From NCBI GenBank assembly GCA_964546275.1, contig CAZJJG010000024.1, forward strand, positions 1 through 20,919: a DNA stretch of 20,919 nt. Reading direction: 5' to 3'. Below are positions 1 through 6,769 of the stretch, piece by piece. Source of the DNA: MED-G78 sp964546275 (GTDB lineage Bacteria; Pseudomonadota; Gammaproteobacteria; Magnimaribacterales; D2472). Position 1 is the first letter of the stretch; every line of letters begins with the position of its first letter. The translations under genes and the position numbers were made by a program. The notes under the pieces are model-generated. The model saw only the letters and a list, made by a program, of their open reading frames with translations, had not been told where the DNA came from and did no database searches.

Positions 1-16
1 AAGAAATAATAAAAAC

Positions 17-44
17 TTTACAAATAGCTATGTTTAAATATACT
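17..44 (+). promoter_or_regulatory. Sigma-70-type promoter of umuDC
   Basis: A TTTACA -35 box (17-22) and a TATACT -10 box (39-44) are separated by 16 bases, each matching the consensus at five of six positions. Transcription would start near 50-52, giving a leader of about 20 bases before the umuD ATG at 71. That leader has no Shine-Dalgarno sequence. The -10 box overlaps the LexA operator, as expected for a repressor that blocks polymerase binding. Predicted from sequence only. Confidence 0.7.
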
Positions 45-60
45 GTATAAACATACAGCA
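41..60 (+). promoter_or_regulatory. LexA operator (SOS box)
   Basis: The 20-base element TACTGTATAAACATACAGCA contains CTGT (43-46), eight bases and ACAG (55-58), the exact CTGT-N8-ACAG layout of the enterobacterial LexA box with an AT-rich centre. It begins inside the -10 box and ends 10 bases before the umuD start. It therefore predicts repression by LexA and induction of umuDC by DNA damage. It also implies that the genome encodes a LexA of the gammaproteobacterial type, which is not in this window. Confidence 0.88.
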
Positions 61-70
61 TTAAAACACC

Positions 71-499
71 ATGAAAGTTAACTATATCGGAAAAATATCT
101 GAAGAAAATCTGCCGGCCATATTTGTGCCCTACTTTCTAGAGTCAGTCCATGCAGGGTTTCCAAGTCCAGCAAGTGACTATATGGAAAGCCCCATTGATC
201 TAAATAAACATCTTATTAAAAATGGCGCTGCAACTTTTTTAGTAAGAGCTCAAGGGCAATCTATGCTTGGTTCTGGAATAACAGATCAGGCTGTACTTGT
301 AGTTGATCGTAGTATTAAGCCTTCCCATGATTGTATTGTTGTTGCCTCTATTGATGGTGAGTTTGTATGTAAACGCTTAAAGTTAAAACCAAGAATGTGT
401 TTAATGCCAGATAATCCTGAGTACCCTCCTATCTTTTTAAATCAAGGTCAAGAATTAGAAATACTAGGAACTGTTACCGCTGCAATTAATAAATTTTAA
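71..499 (+). CDS. umuD: DNA polymerase V accessory subunit UmuD (S24 autoprotease)
   Basis: This 142-residue protein is the UmuD subunit of the error-prone polymerase Pol V (UmuD'2C). RecA filaments trigger its self-cleavage, which activates translesion synthesis. The cleavage segment HAGFPSPASDY places the scissile bond at Ala28-Gly29; E. coli UmuD has Cys-Gly there, while LexA has Ala-Gly. The Ser-Lys dyad is visible as Ser64 (in QGQSMLG) and Lys101 (in CKRL). Length is close to E. coli UmuD (139 aa). The stop overlaps the umuC start (TAATG), and a LexA box lies just upstream. A LexA paralogue is excluded by the absence of an N-terminal DNA-binding domain. The start has no Shine-Dalgarno sequence but agrees with the family N-terminus. 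Confidence 0.96.
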   Translation: MKVNYIGKISEENLPAIFVPYFLESVHAGFPSPASDYMESPIDLNKHLIKNGAATFLVRAQGQSMLGSGITDQAVLVVDRSIKPSHDCIVVASIDGEFVCKRLKLKPRMCLMPDNPEYPPIFLNQGQELEILGTVTAAINKF

Positions 500-1761
500 T
501 GCCACTAGCTTTGGTAGATTGCGATAGCTTTTATGCATCTTGTGAAAGAATATTTCGTCCTGATTTAAACAATAAACCTATCGTAGTCCTCTCTAATAAT
601 GATGGTTGTGTCATTGCTAGAAGCAAAGAAGCTAAGGCTTTAGGTGTTGGTATGGGGGTGCCTTGGTTTAAAGTTAAAGATCATTATTTAAAGCATGGTG
701 GTTATGTTTTTTCTTCTAATTTTGCCTTGTATGGGGATATGTCTGCACGAGTAATGAACATATTAGAATCAGTCTCTCCAAGTATAGAAGTCTATAGTAT
801 TGACGAAGCTTTTCTGGATTTAGATAGACTGGATAAAAACTTTAATCTGTACAAGTTTGGATGTCATGTACGAGGTGTTATTAAACAATGGACCGGGGTA
901 CCGGTTCGTGTTGGTATAGCTCCAACTAAAACTTTAACAAAAGTAGCTATCTATCAAGTTAAAAAAAAGAATGTAGCTACAAGGGTTGTGCAACTCATTA
1001 CACAAAAAGAAATTACAGAAGCTTTATCACTAACTCCTGTAGGCGAAGTTTGGGGTGTGGGCAGAAGAATAAATCAACACTTACAACGCATGGGTATTGT
1101 TACAGCTTTAGATTTAGCCCAGTGTGATCCTGCTCATATTAGGCAAAAATTTAGCATAGTATTAGAACGAACTGTCAGAGAGTTACGTGGGGAAAGATGT
1201 CTTGAACTAGAACATGATGTAGCAGCAAAAAAACAAATTGTTGTCAGTCGAAGTTTTGGTCAAAGAGTAGATCATCTATCTACACTTCAACCTATTGTGA
1301 GCAACTTTGTAGTAAGAGCTACAGAGAAATTAAGAGATGAAAAACAAAAATGTTTACAGGTTTCTGTCTTTGTAAGAACAAGCCCCTTTAATGATAAAAA
1401 ACCTCAGCATAGAGGCTTCAATAGTTTTCAATTCCACAGTCCCACTAACGACACTAGAGATATATTACATGGCGCTAAGATTGCACTGAAACCTATTTTT
1501 AAACCTAATTATTCCTATGCAAAAGCTGGAGTTTTATTGAGTTTATTTTCAAGCGAAAATATAAAACAATACTCCTTGTTTCAAGATTCTAATGCACCTA
1601 AAGACAATTCTTATTTAATGGAATATATCGACGCTATGAATACGTATAAGACACAAATTTATTTCGCATCACAAAATACATCCCTCTACTCTCCTATGCG
1701 ACAAAATATGGTTTCACCAAAATATACTACTAGCTGGTATGAGATACCTTTGGTCGATTAG
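499..1761 (+). CDS. umuC: DNA polymerase V catalytic subunit UmuC (Y-family)
   Basis: UmuC is the catalytic subunit of Pol V and inserts nucleotides opposite lesions in damaged template DNA. The protein has 420 residues (E. coli 422). Y-family landmarks are in order: the N-terminal DCDSFYASCERIFRP metal-site motif, SNNDGCVIARS, and YSIDEAFLDL carrying the second acidic pair. The palm motif VRVGIAPTKTLTKVA follows, then the helix-hairpin and little-finger regions. A sliding-clamp-binding pentapeptide QYSLF lies at residues 357-361, the same place as in E. coli UmuC. The C-terminal SPKYTTSWYEIP segment matches the UmuC tail domain (DUF4113). The start codon shares one base with the umuD stop, so translation is coupled and expression is SOS-controlled. 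The gene appears intact, with all catalytic acidic residues present. Confidence 0.96.
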   Translation: MPLALVDCDSFYASCERIFRPDLNNKPIVVLSNNDGCVIARSKEAKALGVGMGVPWFKVKDHYLKHGGYVFSSNFALYGDMSARVMNILESVSPSIEVYSIDEAFLDLDRLDKNFNLYKFGCHVRGVIKQWTGVPVRVGIAPTKTLTKVAIYQVKKKNVATRVVQLITQKEITEALSLTPVGEVWGVGRRINQHLQRMGIVTALDLAQCDPAHIRQKFSIVLERTVRELRGERCLELEHDVAAKKQIVVSRSFGQRVDHLSTLQPIVSNFVVRATEKLRDEKQKCLQVSVFVRTSPFNDKKPQHRGFNSFQFHSPTNDTRDILHGAKIALKPIFKPNYSYAKAGVLLSLFSSENIKQYSLFQDSNAPKDNSYLMEYIDAMNTYKTQIYFASQNTSLYSPMRQNMVSPKYTTSWYEIPLVD

Positions 1762-1776
1762 TTCTACAAAATAGAC

Positions 1777-1804
1777 TTGATTTAATTACATATTCATCTA
1801 CATT
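1777..1804 (+). promoter_or_regulatory. Possible promoter in the umuC to secreted-protein gap
   Basis: The 76-base gap after umuC (1762-1837) contains TTGATT (1777-1782) and TACATT (1799-1804) with a 16-base spacer, a plausible but weak sigma-70 pair. No convincing terminator for umuC is visible. The following three-gene set may therefore have its own promoter here, receive read-through from the SOS operon, or both. In AT-rich DNA such matches arise easily by chance. Confidence 0.3.
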
Positions 1805-1837
1805 TAATGACTAATTACTTTTTTAAAAGGAAATAAA

Positions 1838-2404
1838 ATGAAAAAAATAATGTTTACTATCTTGAGTTGCTTAATGTTAATTCCATTTGCATCTGCGATG
1901 CATCATGAAGCTTCAGGACACAAAATATCAAAAGCAGAAGTTATTAAAATAGCCAGATCTGCTGCACCAGCTAATGTTAGTGACGATGCAACAATCATGA
2001 GTTCAGATGGAACTATTTTAGTTGAAGGAACTAATGGTTGGACCTGTATGCCAGGCACTCCGCCTAATGAGAATGTAAATCCAATGTGTGTTGATAAAGC
2101 GTGGCAGAGATGGCTTGCAGCTTTCATGGCACAAGGGGAATATGATTCTGAGGAAGAAGGCTTTGGTATGTCTTACATGCTCCAAGGTGATGTTGCGGTA
2201 GATAATGATAATCCTTTTAATACTGATAAATCTTCAGGTGTATGGGTTCAAGAAGGACCACACATCATGATGCTAATGCCAGCAAGTTTAATGAAAGATA
2301 TGCCAAGAGACCCTTATGCCGGTGGACCTTATGTAATGTGGGAAGGCAATGATTTTGTTCATGTCATGGTTCCATTAGAAGTTACTGTAAACCCTAACAA
2401 ATAA
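1838..2404 (+). CDS. Secreted Met-rich protein of unknown function
   Basis: I do not recognise a named family, though the C-terminal pattern GGPYVMWEGNDFVHVMVP resembles uncharacterized exported proteins of proteobacteria. A signal peptide is clear: a KK start, a hydrophobic core at about residues 5-18, and AxA-type cleavage after FASA (Ala20). The mature protein would start Met-His-His. It has two cysteines, Cys70 and Cys84, flanking a Pro/Asn-rich loop and able to form a disulfide in the periplasm. It has 14 methionines in 168 residues, including HIMMLMPASLMKDMP. A good ribosome site, AAGGA at 1827-1831, sits 6 bases before the ATG. The stop overlaps the start of the MAPEG gene. Location in the periplasm or outside the cell is inferred; function is unknown. 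Confidence 0.8.
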   Translation: MKKIMFTILSCLMLIPFASAMHHEASGHKISKAEVIKIARSAAPANVSDDATIMSSDGTILVEGTNGWTCMPGTPPNENVNPMCVDKAWQRWLAAFMAQGEYDSEEEGFGMSYMLQGDVAVDNDNPFNTDKSSGVWVQEGPHIMMLMPASLMKDMPRDPYAGGPYVMWEGNDFVHVMVPLEVTVNPNK

Positions 2405-2769
2405 TGATTGCGTTAATACTCTATACAGCTCTGCTGTATCTGATACAAATAATAACTGCGGCCGTATTAAGAGAGCGTGCTAGCGCAGCAGTCAAAAGTA
2501 GAGCTGATAATGCAGTACATAACCTAAGAGAATCTTTGCCGGTATTTTTTGCTCTGGCAATACTCTCCATTCATCTTGGTGTGGATGCAAATTTCTATCT
2601 AGCTGCCTATTGGTTAATAGCAAGAATTATCTATGCAGTCATTTACATTACTGGAATTGGCTTACAGTCACCCAAAGAAGGTTCAACTTATGTGCCACAG
2701 CCAGTTAGAGGACTTGTCTGGTTTGTCTCAATTGCCTTACTGGTTAATATGGGTATAAATCTTATTTAG
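2404..2769 (+). CDS. MAPEG-family integral membrane protein
   Basis: This 121-residue protein is predicted to have four membrane-spanning helices, at about residues 2-22, 45-65, 67-87 and 101-120. A polar cytoplasmic stretch, RADNAVHNLRESLPVFFAL, carries the Arg, Asn and Glu pattern typical of MAPEG proteins. Eukaryotic MAPEG members are membrane glutathione transferases and eicosanoid enzymes. The bacterial small members are mostly uncharacterized, so the substrate cannot be named. It starts on the last base of the previous stop (TAATG) and lies 4 bases before the DUF1295 gene, so it probably belongs to a three-gene operon. Family assignment rests on length, topology and the N...E..P signature. 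Confidence 0.8.
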   Translation: MIALILYTALLYLIQIITAAVLRERASAAVKSRADNAVHNLRESLPVFFALAILSIHLGVDANFYLAAYWLIARIIYAVIYITGIGLQSPKEGSTYVPQPVRGLVWFVSIALLVNMGINLI

Positions 2770-2773
2770 ATAT

Positions 2774-3649
2774 ATGAACGAGCGACACAAAGGTCTTTTA
2801 ATTTGCTTTTGGGTATATTTAATAGCCTTTGTTGTTGCGATCTATTCTGCCAATCAAATTATTGGAGCTCATCAGTGGGTCGTCGTATCTTTTGCCCATT
2901 TTGTTGCAACTTGTATTGTTTATATCGGAAGTTTTGTTTATAAAAATTCTAGTTTGTATGATCCTTTTTGGTCCTTTGCTCCTGCTCCTATTGCAGTCTA
3001 TGTAGCTCTTTGGCCAGAATCAGGCGTGGTAGATTATGAGAAAATTCTCTTGGTATTAATCCCTGTAATCTTTTGGTCATTTAGATTGAATTTAAACTGG
3101 ATTAGAAAATGGCCAGGATTAATAGAAGAAGATTTTCGTTATGTAAATCTTAAAAAGGGCTCAAGATTATGGGTTAATTTTGTTGATTTCTTTGGTATTC
3201 ATTTATTCCCTACCTTTCAGGTCAACCTATCCTTGCTGCCAATTTACTATATTCTTTCCAAAGATATAGGTGATGTAACTTGGCTCTTGTATTGTGCAAG
3301 TATCTTTACTGTACTAGCAGTAACTTTAGAAACTCTTGCTGATAAACAAATGCGAGCATTTGCTAGCAACACATCTAATCATGGAACCACGATGCGTTCT
3401 GGATTTTGGAAATTCTCTAGACATCCTAATTACCTTGGTGAAATTTCATTTTGGCTAGGCTTATTTTTAATGGCTGTAGCTGGAGATAATTATCCTGTCT
3501 GGTTATTTATATGCCCTTTAAGTATGTACCTTATGTTTGCTTTGGTAACTTGCAAGATGATGGATGATCGAAGCCTGGAAAGAAGATCAGATTATGCTGA
3601 ATATATGCAAAAGACCTCTCAATTATTTTTATGGCCACCAGCTAAATAG
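2774..3649 (+). CDS. DUF1295 membrane protein, steroid 5-alpha-reductase/ICMT-like
   Basis: A 291-residue polytopic membrane protein with roughly seven to eight hydrophobic segments along its length. The family landmarks are RLNLNWIRKWPGL, followed by an acidic EEDFRY, then ADKQMRAF, and above all FSRHPNYLGEISFW near residues 214-227. The SRHPNYLGE motif is the conserved C-terminal signature shared by DUF1295, steroid 5-alpha-reductases and isoprenylcysteine methyltransferases. In that group it helps bind NADPH or SAM. A lipid or isoprenoid substrate is likely from the family, but the reaction is not known. The gene follows the MAPEG gene by 4 bases and ends exactly beside the convergent DUF1289 gene. 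Confidence 0.85.
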   Translation: MNERHKGLLICFWVYLIAFVVAIYSANQIIGAHQWVVVSFAHFVATCIVYIGSFVYKNSSLYDPFWSFAPAPIAVYVALWPESGVVDYEKILLVLIPVIFWSFRLNLNWIRKWPGLIEEDFRYVNLKKGSRLWVNFVDFFGIHLFPTFQVNLSLLPIYYILSKDIGDVTWLLYCASIFTVLAVTLETLADKQMRAFASNTSNHGTTMRSGFWKFSRHPNYLGEISFWLGLFLMAVAGDNYPVWLFICPLSMYLMFALVTCKMMDDRSLERRSDYAEYMQKTSQLFLWPPAK

Positions 3650-3663
3650 TTAAAGCGCTTTAA
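3650..3663. repeat. Perfect 14-base palindrome at a convergent gene junction
   Basis: TTAAAGCGCTTTAA reads the same on both strands and begins at the first base after the DUF1295 stop. It forms the last codons of the DUF1289 gene. It could fold into a short hairpin in either transcript but lacks a following T-run, so a classical intrinsic terminator is not supported. A bidirectional pause site or a protein-binding site is possible. Confidence 0.5.
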
Positions 3664-4087
3664 AGTACCTATCGTGATGAGCTTCTGAGAGTTCAAGAAA
3701 CTCTTTATTAATAGCATCTCTGGTAATAGATAATAATTCGTTATTACTAGCAGTAATACCAAACTCATCTAAATCTAATTCTTGGCTTCCTGAAGCTCTT
3801 AAAAGATCAAATATCCAAGTAATGGGATCTAAGCTATCGTTAAAACGAATGCCATTTTCTTTAAGTTTGCTTGCCAGTAAATCTTGATCATCAACACAAA
3901 AGCGTTCTTTTAAGACAATTTGCTTAAATTTTTCTAAACGATTATTTACTACCTCTTTTTCATTTGAATTAAATTTGTTCCAATCAATTACCTCGTGAAC
4001 GAAGCGTTTACAGCCCTTACAAACATTATCCCCATAGGTTGTTGAGCATATTCCAAGACAGGGCGTTGTTGATCGAGACATTGACAT
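3650..4087 (-). CDS. DUF1289 cysteine-motif protein with C-terminal extension
   Basis: The N-terminus carries the DUF1289 signature. PCLGICSTTYGDNVCKGC places Cys10, Cys14, Cys23 and Cys26 in a likely metal-binding knuckle, followed by the family's W-K-F and E-K-E-V-V-N helix. Most DUF1289 proteins are about 60-90 residues, whereas this one has 145, with an unrecognised mostly helical C-terminal half. I chose the ATG at 4087 because GGA at 4095-4097 (on the minus strand) sits 7 bases upstream. A TTG at 4099 would extend the frame by four residues but is itself part of that ribosome site. The gene is divergent from acnB and convergent with the DUF1295 gene. The function of DUF1289 is unknown. 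Confidence 0.8.
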   Translation of the reverse strand: MSMSRSTTPCLGICSTTYGDNVCKGCKRFVHEVIDWNKFNSNEKEVVNNRLEKFKQIVLKERFCVDDQDLLASKLKENGIRFNDSLDPITWIFDLLRASGSQELDLDEFGITASNNELLSITRDAINKEFLELSEAHHDRYFKAL

Positions 4088-4182
4088 AGTATTTTCCAAA
4101 TAATACCTTATTTTTAAAAATATTATCAGTGAATTAGTGGCTACTGACTCCTAACAGCAGTAAAATAGCATGGGAAACAATT
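4088..4182. promoter_or_regulatory. Divergent intergenic region between DUF1289 gene and acnB
   Basis: This 95-base gap, the largest in the window, must hold the promoters of both divergent genes. No strong -35/-10 pair stands out on either strand. It holds a perfect palindrome TATTTTTAAAAATA (4109-4122), lying between ATAATA (4100-4105) and TATTAT (4121-4126), which are themselves inverted. It also holds TACTG (4142-4146) and its inverse CAGTA (4158-4162). The acnB ribosome site GGGA is at 4172-4175. An operator function is only a guess. Confidence 0.4.
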
Positions 4183-6765
4183 ATGATTAAAGAATACAGA
4201 CTTCATGCGCAAGAACGTGCAGAACAAAACATACCTCCTCTACCTTTAGATGCTGAGCAAACTGCCTTGCTGGTGGATCTTTTAAAAGAAACTCATGATG
4301 AGTCTGAGTTCTTACTTGAGCTATTAAAAGAAAGGGTTCCAGCTGGAGTAGATCAATCTGCATATGTTAAAGCAGGTTTTTTAGCTGATATAACAACAGG
4401 TAAAACCCAAAGTCCTTATATTACTCAAAACGATGCTGTAAAAATCCTTGGCACTATGCTTGGAGGTTATAACATTCAACCTCTTGTGGCATGTTTATCA
4501 ATAGATGAACTCGGCGAAGCTGCTGCTGTAGCTTTAAGCAGAACTTTACTGATCTTTGATGCTTTTAATGAAATTTTTGAACTGTCCAAAACTAATGTTT
4601 ATGCAAAACAAGTTATAGATTCTTGGGCTGAAGGTGAATGGTTTACAAACAAGCCTGAAATTCCAGCACAAATAAAACTTACTGTTTATAAAGTCACTGG
4701 TGAAATCAATACTGATGATTTATCTCCAGCAACCGATGCTTGGTCTAGACCTGATATACCTCTGCATGCTCTTGCTATGTTTAAAATGCCTAGAGAAGGT
4801 TTAGATACTCCACTTGAAACCATTGAGGAATTAAAGAAAAAAGGTAACCCATTAGCATTTGTTGGTGATGTAGTTGGAACTGGTTCTTCTAGAAAATCAG
4901 CTACTAATTCAGTCTTATGGCATATGGGAGATGATATTCCCTCAATACCTAATAAAAAAGAAGGTGGATTTTGTTTTGGTAGCAAAATAGCTCCTATCTT
5001 TTTTAATACAATGGAAGATTCTGGATCCTTTCCTATAGAATTTGATGTATCTGTTCTGAAGATGGGTCAGGAAATAATTCTAGAGCCTTATGAAGGTAAC
5101 ATTCTTGATGCTACTAGCAACGAAGTTCTCACAACATTTGAACTCAAAACAGAAGTGCTGCTTGATGAAGTCAGAGCTAATGGCAGAATTCCTTTAATCA
5201 TTGGCAGACAATTAACAGACAAAACTCGTGATGCGCTAGATTTAGAACCAACTAAAGTTTTCAGACGACCTGATGATCAAGAAGACTCTGGTAAAGGTTA
5301 TACCTTAGCTCAAAAGATGGTTGGAAAAGCTTGTGGTGTTGCTGGTATTAGACCTGGTACTTATTGTGAGCCAAGAATGACAACTGTTGGATCGCAAGAT
5401 ACTACCGGTCCGATGACACGAGATGAGCTAAAAGAGTTAGCTTGTTTAGGTTTTTCAGCTGACTTAGTTATGCAATCTTTTTGTCATACTGCTGCTTACC
5501 CAAAGCCGGTTGATATAGAGACTCAACATAATCTTCCAGACTTTATTATGAATCGAGGTGGAGTTTCTTTAAAACCAGGTGATGGAATTATTCACTCATG
5601 GCTCAATAGAATGTTATTACCTGATGGAGTTGGAACTGGTGGAGATAGTCATACCAGATTCCCTCTAGGAATAAGTTTTCCAGCTGGCTCAGGCTTAGTT
5701 GCTTTTGCAGCTACGCTTGGAGTTATGCCTTTAGATATGCCTGAATCTGTTTTGGTTCGCTTTAAAGGAGAAATGCAACCAGGTATTACGCTAAGAGATT
5801 TAGTGAACGCTATTCCTTATGCAGCTATTCAAAGCGGTTCACTTACTGTTGCTAAAGAAGGTAAAAAGAATGTCTTCTCTGGTAAATGTCTTGAAATAGA
5901 AGGCCTGCCTGATATGAAAGTTGAACAAGCTTTTGAATTATCTGATGCATCAGCTGAGAGATCAGCTTCTGGATGTACAGTGAGACTAAACAAAGAACCA
6001 ATCATTGAATATCTTAAATCTAACATTGTCATGCTCCGATGGATGATAGCTAGTGGATATGGTGATGCGCAAACATTAGAAAGACGAGCTCAAGCAATGG
6101 AAGAATGGATCGCTGATCCTGAACTATTAGTGCCTGATGCAGATGCAGAATACGCTGAAATTATAGAAATAGACTTAAATGAAATAAAAGAGCCACTGTT
6201 AGCATGTCCAAATGATCCTGATGATGTCAGACCTTTATCAGAAGTTTGTAATACAGAAATTCAAGAGGTCTTTATCGGTTCATGTATGACTAATATTGGT
6301 CATTTCAGAGCAGCTGGACATTTATTGAAGAAATATAATGGGACCAAAGCAAGACTTTGGGTTGTTCCTCCAACAAAAATGGATGAAAAACAATTAATGG
6401 AAGAAGGTATCTACAATGTCTTTGGAACCTCTGGTGCTAGAACTGAAATTCCAGGATGTTCTTTATGTATGGGGAACCAAGCACGAGTATTAGCTAATTC
6501 AACGGTAGTTTCTACTTCAACTAGAAACTTCCCAAATAGATTGGGTGATGGTGCTAATGTGTATTTAGCCTCAGCAGAGTTATCTGCTATAGCAGCTATT
6601 TTAGGCAGGTTGCCGACACCTGATGAATATCAAGAATACATGAAAGAAATTAATCCCGTTGCTGCTGATCTTTATAAATATCTAAACTTTAATGAGATAG
6701 ATACTTATGTTGCCAGTGCAAATTCAGCTGATATACCTGCTATTAACATAGTTAATCCATCTTAA
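4183..6765 (+). CDS. acnB: Aconitate hydratase B (aconitase B / 2-methylisocitrate dehydratase)
   Basis: AcnB interconverts citrate and isocitrate through cis-aconitate in the TCA cycle and can also act on 2-methylisocitrate; it is cytoplasmic. The 860 residues (E. coli 865) follow the AcnB order. An N-terminal HEAT-like helical domain spans about 1-160. The swivel domain includes GTGSSRKSATNSVLW (about 226-240), and the catalytic domains start at about 380. The 4Fe-4S ligands are visible as Cys701 (in GSCMTNIGHF) and Cys759 and Cys762 (in PGCSLCMGNQ). Substrate-site motifs GTGGDSHTRFPLG and STSTRNFPNRLG are present. A GGGA ribosome site lies 7 bases before the ATG. The next gene starts 4 bases after the stop. 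AcnA/IRP-type enzymes are excluded by the swivel domain lying N-terminal. Confidence 0.97.
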   Translation: MIKEYRLHAQERAEQNIPPLPLDAEQTALLVDLLKETHDESEFLLELLKERVPAGVDQSAYVKAGFLADITTGKTQSPYITQNDAVKILGTMLGGYNIQPLVACLSIDELGEAAAVALSRTLLIFDAFNEIFELSKTNVYAKQVIDSWAEGEWFTNKPEIPAQIKLTVYKVTGEINTDDLSPATDAWSRPDIPLHALAMFKMPREGLDTPLETIEELKKKGNPLAFVGDVVGTGSSRKSATNSVLWHMGDDIPSIPNKKEGGFCFGSKIAPIFFNTMEDSGSFPIEFDVSVLKMGQEIILEPYEGNILDATSNEVLTTFELKTEVLLDEVRANGRIPLIIGRQLTDKTRDALDLEPTKVFRRPDDQEDSGKGYTLAQKMVGKACGVAGIRPGTYCEPRMTTVGSQDTTGPMTRDELKELACLGFSADLVMQSFCHTAAYPKPVDIETQHNLPDFIMNRGGVSLKPGDGIIHSWLNRMLLPDGVGTGGDSHTRFPLGISFPAGSGLVAFAATLGVMPLDMPESVLVRFKGEMQPGITLRDLVNAIPYAAIQSGSLTVAKEGKKNVFSGKCLEIEGLPDMKVEQAFELSDASAERSASGCTVRLNKEPIIEYLKSNIVMLRWMIASGYGDAQTLERRAQAMEEWIADPELLVPDADAEYAEIIEIDLNEIKEPLLACPNDPDDVRPLSEVCNTEIQEVFIGSCMTNIGHFRAAGHLLKKYNGTKARLWVVPPTKMDEKQLMEEGIYNVFGTSGARTEIPGCSLCMGNQARVLANSTVVSTSTRNFPNRLGDGANVYLASAELSAIAAILGRLPTPDEYQEYMKEINPVAADLYKYLNFNEIDTYVASANSADIPAINIVNPS

Positions 6766-6769
6766 TTTT

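Noticed and set aside
1763..1775. Small inverted repeat TCTA-CAAAA-TAGA after umuC as a terminator
   Set aside because: A 4-base AT-rich stem without a following T-run is too weak to call a terminator.
4142..4162. A possible second LexA box upstream of acnB (CTG...CAG)
   Set aside because: CTG (4144-4146) and CAG (4158-4160) are 11 bases apart and lack the CTGT/ACAG ends at the required 10-base spacing, so it does not fit a LexA operator.
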